Origin: PNNG01 sp046291695
GTDB taxonomy: Bacteria > Bacteroidota > Bacteroidia > UBA7662
NCBI GenBank assembly: GCA_046291695.1
Contig: JBKBSO010000009.1
Span: 90,267 to 154,266, forward strand
Direction of reading: 5' to 3'
Length of the DNA stretch: 64,000 nt
Shown here: piece after piece, positions 46,166-53,390 of the stretch
Layout: the number at the start of each line of letters is the position of its first letter
Numbering within the stretch: position 1 is the first letter of the stretch
Translations under genes and position numbers: made by a program
Notes under the pieces: generated by a model
What the model was told of the DNA's origin: nothing
Database searches by the model: none
The model's input: only the letters and a program-made list of their open reading frames with translations

Positions 46166-47272
46166 TTAGGATTTAGTTTGCATGCGTTGAATAAAATCGT
46201 CGAACAAATAGCGTGAGTCATGCGGGCCTGGACAAGCCTCCGGGTGGTATTGCACGCTAAAAGCGTTATGATTTTTAAGGCGGATGCCTTCGATGGTGTT
46301 GTCGTTTAAGTTGATGTGTGTCACCTCAACTTCAGGATTGGCGCGCAGGCTTTCAGGATCAACCCCAAAACCATGATTTTGACTAGTGATTTCCGATTTG
46401 CCGGTCATCAGGTTTTTTACCGGGTGGTTGATGCCACGATGGCCATGGTGCATTTTAAAAGTCTTTACTCCTACAGCGCTGGCCAAGAGCTGGTGACCGA
46501 GACATATACCAAATACTGGCTTACCTGAGTTGAGCAGCTTTTGTACCTGGGCAATTTCGAAAGACATAACGCCAGGGTCTCCGGGCCCATTACTTAACAT
46601 TAGTCCGTCTGGATTGAAGGACAAAACTTCTTCAGCAGAAGTGTGATGTGGAAACACACGCAAATAACAACCCCGTTCTGCCAAGGAACGTAGAATGTTA
46701 CGTTTAGCGCCGTAATCCATTACAGCTACACGGTATGGAGCATCTGTCTCGCCCATTTCATAGGCATTTTCAGTACTCACCTTTGATGCCAACTCGAGCC
46801 CTTCCATCGAAGGAACTGTAGTTAACTTCTGCATAAGCAATTCCAAATCAGTACTTTCAGACGAGATTACGGCATTCATTGCTCCTTTACTGCGGATGTG
46901 CCGAACTATGGCACGCGTATCCACATCTGTGATTGCAACCAAGCCATGACGAATCAGGTAGTCCTGCAAATCACTATCGGCCAAATGCCTCGAATACTGG
47001 TTGGTAAAATTCCGGGTTATAAGCCCTGCAATTTGAACACGGTTCGACTCACTTTCAGCTTCTTGAATGCCATAGTTGCCTATATGCACATTGGTGGTTA
47101 CCATAATTTGACCGAAGTAAGATGGATCGGTAAATATTTCCTGATAGCCCGTCATCCCGGTGTTAAAGCATATCTCCCCGAAGGTAGTGCCAATTTTTCC
47201 GGCTGCGTAGCCATAAAAAAAAGTTCCGTCTTCAAGTAAAACTACGGCCGGAACTTTCTCTAGTTGCTTCAT
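46166..47272 (-). CDS. carA: Carbamoyl-phosphate synthase small (glutaminase) subunit
   Basis: 368 residues. The N-terminal CPSase_sm_chain domain (EDGTFFYGYAAGKIGTTFGEICFNTGMTGYQEIFTDPSY) is followed by a class I glutamine amidotransferase with LSNGPGDPG, nucleophile Cys in FGICLGHQLL, and QYHPEACPGPHD with the catalytic His-Glu. It supplies ammonia to CarB for arginine and pyrimidine synthesis; carB is not in this window. Three bases separate it from eno, an unusual co-transcription. Confidence 0.96.
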   Translation of the reverse strand: MKQLEKVPAVVLLEDGTFFYGYAAGKIGTTFGEICFNTGMTGYQEIFTDPSYFGQIMVTTNVHIGNYGIQEAESESNRVQIAGLITRNFTNQYSRHLADSDLQDYLIRHGLVAITDVDTRAIVRHIRSKGAMNAVISSESTDLELLMQKLTTVPSMEGLELASKVSTENAYEMGETDAPYRVAVMDYGAKRNILRSLAERGCYLRVFPHHTSAEEVLSFNPDGLMLSNGPGDPGVMSFEIAQVQKLLNSGKPVFGICLGHQLLASAVGVKTFKMHHGHRGINHPVKNLMTGKSEITSQNHGFGVDPESLRANPEVEVTHINLNDNTIEGIRLKNHNAFSVQYHPEACPGPHDSRYLFDDFIQRMQTKS

Positions 47273-47285
47273 ATTAAAGGTTTCA

Positions 47286-47316
47286 CAAATTTACGCAGAA
47301 TTCGCCTTTTTACAAG
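47286..47316 (-). promoter_or_regulatory. carA promoter
   Basis: CTTG (minus, 47316-47313), 19 bases, TAAATTTG (47293-47286), matching the Bacteroidota TTG-N19-TAnnTTTG pattern. The -7 box ends 13 bases before the carA ATG. It would also drive eno and the FtsB-like gene. Confidence 0.6.
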
Positions 47317-47355
47317 CTTATGGTCGGCGAGAAATCCACAAGAAAAGCACAGGGC

Positions 47356-47385
47356 AAAAAAAATCCCGACACGATGGTCGGGATT
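47356..47385 (-). terminator. Intrinsic terminator after the Glu-rich lipoprotein gene
   Basis: AATCCCGAC (minus, 47385-47377), 6-base loop, GTCGGGATT (47370-47362), then eight T. A 9-bp stem about 20 bases after the lipoprotein stop, ahead of the carA promoter. Confidence 0.85.
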
Positions 47386-47404
47386 TTGATACTGATGACT
47401 GAAA

Positions 47405-47596
47405 TTATTCAGCTGATTCTTCAGTAGCTTCTTCAGTAGCTTCTTCAGCCTCTTCAACTACTTCTTCAACCATTTCTTCAGTTTCTTCTACCATTTCTTC
47501 CATGGTAGTAGTTTCTTCAGCTTCTTGTGAAGCATTGCCGCAAGCAACCGCAAACAGGGTACCGCTTACCAACAGGAGAGCAAATAATTTTTTCAT
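47405..47596 (-). CDS. Small glutamate-rich lipoprotein
   Basis: 63 residues from the ATG at 47596, supported by a promoter and by the direct lipoprotein signal (MKKLFALLLVSGTLFAVAC, lipobox Cys C19). The mature part of 45 residues is almost entirely Glu, Thr, Val, Ala and Met in short repeats (EEMVEETEEMVEEVVEEAEE), giving an extremely acidic, probably helical tail. The DNA is a degenerate GAA-rich tandem repeat, so the length may vary among strains. Function unknown. It stands alone between its own promoter and terminator. Confidence 0.65.
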   Translation of the reverse strand: MKKLFALLLVSGTLFAVACGNASQEAEETTTMEEMVEETEEMVEEVVEEAEEATEEATEESAE

Positions 47597-47618
47597 GAGA
47601 TAGTGTTTTTTAACGATG

Positions 47619-47649
47619 CAAAGGTAGTTAGCATTTTGATAAGCACAAA
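47619..47649 (-). promoter_or_regulatory. Promoter of the Glu-rich lipoprotein gene
   Basis: TTTG (minus, 47649-47646), 19 bases, TACCTTTG (47626-47619), a perfect match to the Bacteroidota promoter pattern, ending 22 bases before the ATG. Confidence 0.75.
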
Positions 47650-47737
47650 AATTATTTTCTAGTTGCAAAAACGGGGTTTAAACTCATTATTAAGCCATTA
47701 TACATTATATAAATACACCCCATATAAGAGAGCCCAC

Positions 47738-49042
47738 CTATTTTTCGCGGAAAAACATATTTACAGGTACACCGTTAAAATTGAAATGCTCACGTAGCTT
47801 GTTCTCGAGATAACGTTTATACGATTCACGAATGTACTGAGGCAAGTTACAGAAAAAGACAAACGTGGGCGGGACTTGCTTTAATTGGGTGACGTACTTG
47901 ATCCGTATATATTTACCCTTCCAGGCCGGGGGAGGATAGTTTTCGATGATTTGCAGCATCACCTCATTAAGTTTATTGGTTTTTATATGCTGCTGGCGAT
48001 TTTGGTACACATCCATGGCAACTTCTACCGCCTTGAGGATTCGTTGTTTTTCGAGCGCTGAAATAAATACGATGGGCACATCTGTGAAGGGTGCAATTCG
48101 CTCCTTGATGGCGGTTTCAAATTTCTTAGTAGATGTATGGTCCTTTTCTACGGTATCCCACTTATTTACCAGAATGACCACACCCTTCTTGTTTTTTTCA
48201 GCCAAATGGAATATGCTCAAATCTTGGGCTTGAATGCCTTCATTGGCATCAATCATAAGCATCACCACCTCAGAATCTTCTATGGTTCTAACGGTACGTA
48301 GTACCGAGTAGAACTCAATATCTTCGTGAACCTTTGCTTTGCGACGAAGTCCTGCTGTATCAATAAGCGTAAAATGATGACCGAAACCTTTATACTCCGT
48401 ATGTATGGTATCACGGGTAGTACCTGCTACAGGAGTAACAATCGTGCGCTCATAGCCTAGCAAGGCGTTCAAGAGGGTTGACTTTCCAACATTAGGCCTG
48501 CCTACCAAGGTAACCCTCGGTAACTGATCGGGAACGTCGGATGCCTCTTCAGGCAACACTTTGACCAATTCATCAAGCAATTCTCCAGTGCCTGCTCCGC
48601 TTTGAGAAGATATCGAATATACCTCTCCCAATCCAAAGCTATAAAACTCGGCAGACATGGGTTCACGCTCCCCATGGTCTACCTTGTTCGAAATAACAAA
48701 AACCGGCTTTTTGGTTCTACGCAATACATCAGCCAACGCCATGTCAAGATCTGTTATTCCAGTAGTTACGTCTACCATAAACAATAGCACATCAGCTTCT
48801 TCTACAGCAATATGCACTTGATTCCGTATGGCTTCTTCAAACATGTCTTCAGAACCCGACACATAGCCACCAGTATCTATAATGGTAAAAGTCTCCCCTA
48901 TCCACTCAGCTTTCCCGTAATGCCGGTCGCGGGTAACTCCAGAGAAATCATCCACAATGGCCTTACGACTTTCTGTAAGGCGGTTAAATAAAGTAGATTT
49001 GCCTACATTAGGCCTGCCTACTATGGCAACAATACGGCTCAT
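47738..49042 (-). CDS. der: Ribosome-assembly GTPase Der (EngA)
   Basis: 434 residues. Two tandem G domains: the first with GRPNVGKSTLFNRL (K15) and DTGGYV, the second with GRPNVGKSTLLNALLG and DTAGLRRK, then VNKWD; a KH-like C-terminal domain ends the protein (PPTFVFFCNLPQYIRESYKRYLENKLREHFNFNGVPVNMFFREK). Der acts in 50S subunit maturation. Its start overlaps the era stop by 4 bases, so two ribosome-biogenesis GTPases are translated together. Confidence 0.97.
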   Translation of the reverse strand: MSRIVAIVGRPNVGKSTLFNRLTESRKAIVDDFSGVTRDRHYGKAEWIGETFTIIDTGGYVSGSEDMFEEAIRNQVHIAVEEADVLLFMVDVTTGITDLDMALADVLRRTKKPVFVISNKVDHGEREPMSAEFYSFGLGEVYSISSQSGAGTGELLDELVKVLPEEASDVPDQLPRVTLVGRPNVGKSTLLNALLGYERTIVTPVAGTTRDTIHTEYKGFGHHFTLIDTAGLRRKAKVHEDIEFYSVLRTVRTIEDSEVVMLMIDANEGIQAQDLSIFHLAEKNKKGVVILVNKWDTVEKDHTSTKKFETAIKERIAPFTDVPIVFISALEKQRILKAVEVAMDVYQNRQQHIKTNKLNEVMLQIIENYPPPAWKGKYIRIKYVTQLKQVPPTFVFFCNLPQYIRESYKRYLENKLREHFNFNGVPVNMFFREK

Positions 49043-49923
49043 GATCCTTGTTTATATCCAAAATATTTGAGAAGACGATCGTCGTTCCTCCAGTTTTCTT
49101 TCACTTTTACGAAAAGCCCCAAGTATACTTTCTTATCCCAAAACTTCTCCATATCTAAACGGGCCGAAGTACCTACTTTTTTGAGCTCTTTGCCTTGATG
49201 CCCAATGAGAATGCCTTTTTGCGTAGGGCGCTCTACAAATATAGTAGCTTCGATGCGCAACAATTTGTCTTCGTCTTTAAAAGAGTCAACTACCACTTCG
49301 GAAGCATACGGAATTTCTTGTTTGTAATTCAAAAAGACCTTTTCGCGAATGATTTCCGCAGCTAAAAACCGCTCACTTTTATCGGTCATTTCGTCAGTAC
49401 CGTAATACGGAGGGCTTTCTGGCAACATTGACACAATCCGCGACATGAGCAAATCCGTATTCAACCCTTCTTCTGCCGAAATAGCGATCACTTCAGCCTT
49501 AGGGGCAAGTGTTTGCCAATCCGATATCAAGCCGGGCAACACAGGTTCCTTTAGTTGATCTACCTTGTTTAAAAGAACAATGAGCTTACTATCTGCTTGT
49601 AAAATCTCTTGACGATAAGACTCTACATCAGAAGGGTCGGTTACGTCCACCAAGTAGAGAATGACATCAGCATCTTCGATGGCCGTTTCCACAAAGCGCA
49701 TCATGGCCTTATGTAAACCATATTTAGCTTCAAGATAGCCAGGCGTATCACTAAATACGATCTGATATTCTGGCTCGCTCACTATACCCAGGATGCGATG
49801 TCTGGTAGTTTGTGCCTTGGGGGTAACGATAGACAACTTTTCGCCTACAAGACGATTCATCAAGGTTGATTTGCCAGCATTTGGCTTTCCTAAGATATTT
49901 ACAAATCCGGCTTTATGTGTCAT
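49039..49923 (-). CDS. era: Ribosome-assembly GTPase Era
   Basis: 294 residues from the ATG at 49923; a start at 49959 would add 12 residues not seen in Era. The G domain has GKPNAGKSTLMNRL (K18), FSDTPGY, LNKVDQL and SAEEG; the C-terminal KH domain reads GILIGHQGKELKKVGTSARLDMEKFWDKKVYLGLFVKV, binding 16S rRNA. Era matures the 30S subunit. First gene of the era-der pair. From 49924 to the terminator at 50226 no gene is seen. Confidence 0.96.
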   Translation of the reverse strand: MTHKAGFVNILGKPNAGKSTLMNRLVGEKLSIVTPKAQTTRHRILGIVSEPEYQIVFSDTPGYLEAKYGLHKAMMRFVETAIEDADVILYLVDVTDPSDVESYRQEILQADSKLIVLLNKVDQLKEPVLPGLISDWQTLAPKAEVIAISAEEGLNTDLLMSRIVSMLPESPPYYGTDEMTDKSERFLAAEIIREKVFLNYKQEIPYASEVVVDSFKDEDKLLRIEATIFVERPTQKGILIGHQGKELKKVGTSARLDMEKFWDKKVYLGLFVKVKENWRNDDRLLKYFGYKQGS

Positions 49924-50225
49924 ATCTATGCTTTCTTTCCGCAAAATACACAAAAACACGCCGCAATTCGAGCTTAGTTTGCGGTTCGCTTTTGTATAAA
50001 GGCCTTTTATTTACACCTGTCGGGCTAAATATCCGGACAAATTTAACAGGGCTATCCAAAAGGCCAGGTTTCCCCCATATAACCACTTCGTCTTTGTCTG
50101 GTCTTTCCCAGCATTTCATAGGTGGTAGCATCTAAGCAAGCAATACACTCGCTCTTACACTTCCACAACTATTGAAAATGGATTTTTACCAAAAGACCAA
50201 CAAGCAGCACTTGCGTTTTTTCGGT

Positions 50226-50260
50226 AAAAAAAATCCCTTTCGGCTATCCGAAAGGGATTT
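50226..50260 (-). terminator. Terminator of the initiator tRNA transcript
   Basis: A 13-bp perfect stem (minus 50260-50248 with 50243-50231: AAATCCCTTTCGG) around a 4-base loop, with further T beyond (to 50226). It directly follows the tRNA 3' end. Confidence 0.85.
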
Positions 50261-50262
50261 CT

Positions 50263-50337
<75 letters not shown>

Positions 50338-50353
50338 CTGTTGAATTGGACTG

Positions 50354-50384
50354 CAAAGATAGAAAAAGCTAATTAGTAAACAAG
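50354..50384 (-). promoter_or_regulatory. Promoter of initiator tRNA-Met
   Basis: CTTG (minus, 50384-50381), 19 bases, TATCTTTG (50361-50354), consensus-like; the tRNA starts 16 bases after the -7 box. Confidence 0.75.
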
Positions 50385-50446
50385 CACAGTTCTTAAAAAA
50401 AAGAGACTGACAAAAATTTTCATAGGTAGAGATATCCCTGAACGCT

Positions 50447-50454
50447 TATCTTTG
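50447..50454 (+). promoter_or_regulatory. -7 box of tRNA-Arg
   Basis: TATCTTTG 6 bases before the tRNA-Arg 5' end; the -33 region has only TTTTC about 26 bases further upstream. Confidence 0.55.
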
Positions 50455-50460
50455 CAGCAC

Positions 50461-50532
50461 GGTCTCGTAGTACAACGGATAGTATGTGGGTTTCCGGAGC
50501 CTAAGATGCAGGTTCGATTCCTGCCGAGACCA
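50461..50532 (+). tRNA. tRNA-Arg (CCG)
   Basis: 72 bases, no encoded CCA. Acceptor GGTCTCG/CGAGACC, anticodon stem TGGGT/GCCTA with loop TTCCGGA giving anticodon CCG (codon CGG), T arm GCAGG/CCTGC with TTCGATT. A terminator hairpin follows. Confidence 0.92.
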
Positions 50533-50546
50533 CGGTTTATTTATTT

Positions 50547-50592
50547 CAAAGCCTCAAGGAGCATGTTATGCCCCTTGGGGCTTTGCTTTTTT
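50547..50592 (+). terminator. Terminator after tRNA-Arg
   Basis: An 18-bp nearly perfect stem (CAAAGCCTCAAGGAGCAT paired with ATGCCCCTTGGGGCTTTG, one mismatch and one G-U) closing a 3-base loop, followed by CTTTTTT. Confidence 0.8.
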
Positions 50593-50849
50593 AGGGCTAA
50601 AAGCAAGATTTATGAATCAACGTTTCACGATTGTTTCACAAAAAGAATCTAGAATAGGCAAGCTGCTATGTGGTGCTATCGGGGGAGAAAGTTGAAAAAA
50701 AAAAACGCCAAACAATTGTGTTGCCAATAAGCTTTGCAGTTAACCCTAAACAAGCATTCGTCCTGCTATTCAACGCATTCATCGAAAGAAACCACGTATT
50801 CATCTGAAAAAAACTAGAAGGCTCAGAAACCAAATGCATCTTTGTATCG

Positions 50850-50943
50850 TAATTCAATAGAACGGCTTTTAATCCAAATTGGATTTTTCATAGCAATTAG
50901 GTTTAGGTTTGCAGCGCTTCGGGAGAAGCGCTGCTTTTTTTTT
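50850..50943 (+). ncRNA. Candidate small RNA ending in a strong orphan terminator
   Basis: No gene precedes the strong hairpin at 50911-50943, so it may end a small RNA. A CATCTTTG box (50837-50844, one mismatch to TAnnTTTG) would start a transcript near 50850. The interval contains a 15-base palindrome (50871-50885) and no useful open frame. Entirely inferred from the promoter-like box and terminator; no family recognised. Confidence 0.3.
50911..50943 (+). terminator. Strong intrinsic terminator in an otherwise empty intergenic region
   Basis: GCAGCGCTTC (50911-50920), GGGA loop, GAAGCGCTGC (50925-50934), nine T (50935-50943). Perfect 10-bp stem. Confidence 0.85.
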
Positions 50944-51265
50944 GTCGTAGCCATCTGACACCAAGCAGCATCCCCTACTTAAGCACTCTAACGCTTTTTA
51001 CCAAGAAAGCCAGCGAAATACAGCCTTAATTCAACCTATCGCGATGCGTCTTTCGATGCCACCAAAAATTGAATTCGCCTGCAAATTTCAACCGACGTAC
51101 AGCCAGCATCGCCTTCGTTAAAGCCGTACTAATCCTACACTAAAAACAAGGGTGCCTTTACAATACCTTGATAGCCGGCATATGGCAAGTAACAAGATTG
51201 GATTTGCCATAAATCCAATACACAGCATGCTTCGTAATTATATCCAAAGCAACTAAACAAAGATC

Positions 51266-51409
51266 ATGTCACAAAACCGGGACCAAACACAAACAAAGAA
51301 TGAAGGCAGTCCTTCAGCCATTAGCGGACTACATATTCCCGTTTTTGGAAAAAATTTCTCGCATGCAGAAAACCCGAAGAAGAAAAATCGCTACTTAAAG
51401 CCATTATAA
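51266..51409 (+). CDS. Possible 47-residue basic protein
   Basis: An ATG-initiated frame of 47 residues (MSQNRDQTQT start, ending NPKKKNRYLKPL), polar and strongly basic at the end, no hydrophobic segment. It is the only plausible coding frame between tRNA-Arg and the lipoprotein at 51612. No ribosome site or family resemblance, so it may be a chance frame. Confidence 0.25.
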   Translation: MSQNRDQTQTKNEGSPSAISGLHIPVFGKNFSHAENPKKKNRYLKPL

Positions 51410-51611
51410 ACCCATTTTTAAAACAATCACTTTAAATTTTTATTCAAACCAAGACTCTAAAAGTTTAATTAAATATCTAAAGATCAAGAATTTAAACAAT
51501 AATCATTTCGTTGTTTTCTAAAATCGAGAAAATATGCATTCAAAAATATCATGCCAAGATTTGAATTTTTTAAAACACGTTGATAATTTAGCACTTCACA
51601 ATGGTTTGGTT

Positions 51612-51941
51612 ATGAAAAAGTATAATGTAATCGTCATCCTTGCATTGCTAGGTTTGTTTCTAGCAACTTCATGCACAAAAGCTCCAGAAGCCTGCATCTC
51701 GATACGCGAAGGCCGTGACCGCATCACTGCAGGCGAAGAGCTTCACTTTATTGCTAATTGCAGTCAAAATGCCGAGCAAATCACTTGGATATTTGAAGAG
51801 ACTAATCGCACCCAAGTCATTAGCCGTCAAAGCGTCAAATACCGCTTCAATAGCCCTGGAGCACACACCGTTAGGCTAATTACAAGCAACAATCGCAGTT
51901 CTGCGGAAGCAGCCCACACCATCATTGTATATCCTAATTAA
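51612..51941 (+). CDS. PKD-like domain lipoprotein
   Basis: 109 residues from the ATG at 51612 (MKKYNVIVILALLGLFLATSC), where the lipobox Cys is C21; a longer frame from 51534 would bury the signal. The mature part resembles a single PKD domain (ITAGEELHFIANCSQNAEQITWIFEE and YRFNSPGAHTVRLITSNN). PKD domains are beta-sandwiches in surface proteins that mediate protein contacts. Function unknown. The 51410-51611 interval upstream is AT-rich and holds no other gene. Confidence 0.6.
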   Translation: MKKYNVIVILALLGLFLATSCTKAPEACISIREGRDRITAGEELHFIANCSQNAEQITWIFEETNRTQVISRQSVKYRFNSPGAHTVRLITSNNRSSAEAAHTIIVYPN

Positions 51942-52032
51942 GGTTAAGGCTCAAATATAGTCGCCCATAATCAAACGATTCCTTGCGGTTAACTGTTATT
52001 TTTGCCGTTCTTAGAAGCGAGAAAAATAGAAT

Positions 52033-53364
52033 ATGACCGTTATCATCATGATAGCCCAAATGTTATTGGGCTTATCCCTTTTAGTACTTCTGCACGAATG
52101 GGGGCACTTTGCAGCTGCCCGAGCCTTTAAAATAAAGGTTGAAAAGTTTTATGTGTTTTTCGATGCCTGGGGCAAAAAACTATTTTCAATCAAAAGAGGC
52201 GATACCGAATACGGCATAGGCTGGTTGCCCCTGGGTGGCTATGTGAAAATAAGCGGTATGGTAGATGAGTCTCTCGATACCGCGCAACTTAAAAGTGCAC
52301 CGCAAGACCACGAATTTCGTTCAAAACCAGCATGGCAACGCCTTGTTGTCATGTTAGGAGGGGTAACCGTAAATGCCCTACTCGGAGTAGTCATTTTTTC
52401 TGGTATGCTTATATACTGGGGCGAAAAATATATACCCAATACCGCACTTGAAGATGGGATTGCAGCCTCAGAATTGGCGCAAGAACTGGGTTTTGAAACC
52501 GGGGATAAACTCATCAGCATCAATGGAGTAGAAATTGTTCGTTTCGATGAAATTGTCAGCAGTAAAGTACTCTTGGGAGAAAACACACGAATTGGCATTC
52601 AACGAGGTACCGAAGCGATGGAAATCATTCTTCCTCAAAATTTTACCAGACGAATTCTCGATAGCGATGACAAATCCGTATTCGTAAGCCCTCGCTTACG
52701 CTTTAGTGTTGGAGAAGTGATAAAAGGCATGCCGGCCGAAGAGGCCGGCTTTATGGCCGGTGATCGTATTATCGATATCAATGGCATACCTATTTCCTAT
52801 TTTGATGAATTGCAATCTCAATTGAAAACGGTCAGTGGCCAAACGGCAGATATAGCCGTGTTGCGCGACGAAGAAACAATAATGCTGTCTGTGGCCGTAA
52901 GCGAGCAGGGTACAATTGGGTTTTATCCTGTTACAGAACCTTTAGCGATTGGCTTCAAAAAATACAGCTTCTTAGCTGCCATTCCTGCTGGCGCAAATAT
53001 GGCATGGAGGGTCGTTGCCGACAATGTAAAAGGCTTTGGGAAAGTTTTCTCAGGAGATATACCGGTGGAAAAATCTATAGGTGGGCCTATTGCAATCGCT
53101 AAAAAAATGTATGGAGGAGAATGGCAATGGTATCGTTTTTGGATGACTACAGGCTTGCTTTCCATGATTCTAGCCTTTATGAATCTACTTCCAATACCAG
53201 CGCTCGATGGGGGCCATGTGATGTTCCTGCTTATCGAAATGGTGATTCGTCGTCCGCTGGGTGAAAAAGTAATGCTCGCAGCCCAATATGTAGGTATGGT
53301 GATCGTAATCGCCCTGATGATCTTTGCCTTTGGTAACGACATTTGGCAACATATCCTAAAATAA
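52033..53364 (+). CDS. rseP: RseP site-2 intramembrane metalloprotease
   Basis: 443 residues. HEWGH at residues 21-25 is the HExxH zinc motif in the first helix, the second zinc ligand is the Asp of NLLPIPALDGGH near residue 395, and two PDZ domains lie between (LAQELGFETGDKLISINGVE and AEEAGFMAGDRIIDINGIPI). RseP cleaves anti-sigma factors and signal-peptide remnants within the membrane. Last gene before a convergent kinase; the terminator hairpin lies inside that gene's last codons. Confidence 0.93.
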   Translation: MTVIIMIAQMLLGLSLLVLLHEWGHFAAARAFKIKVEKFYVFFDAWGKKLFSIKRGDTEYGIGWLPLGGYVKISGMVDESLDTAQLKSAPQDHEFRSKPAWQRLVVMLGGVTVNALLGVVIFSGMLIYWGEKYIPNTALEDGIAASELAQELGFETGDKLISINGVEIVRFDEIVSSKVLLGENTRIGIQRGTEAMEIILPQNFTRRILDSDDKSVFVSPRLRFSVGEVIKGMPAEEAGFMAGDRIIDINGIPISYFDELQSQLKTVSGQTADIAVLRDEETIMLSVAVSEQGTIGFYPVTEPLAIGFKKYSFLAAIPAGANMAWRVVADNVKGFGKVFSGDIPVEKSIGGPIAIAKKMYGGEWQWYRFWMTTGLLSMILAFMNLLPIPALDGGHVMFLLIEMVIRRPLGEKVMLAAQYVGMVIVIALMIFAFGNDIWQHILK

Positions 53365-53390
53365 TGAAGTAAAAATCGTACTATAAAATA

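Noticed and set aside
49913..50131. 72-residue minus-strand frame upstream of era
   Set aside because: No signal peptide, domain or promoter-linked start, and its end overlaps the beginning of era in another frame.
50461..50700. tRNA-Arg as an integration site for a genomic island
   Set aside because: No integrase gene and no second copy of the tRNA 3' end was noticed in the gene-poor region downstream.
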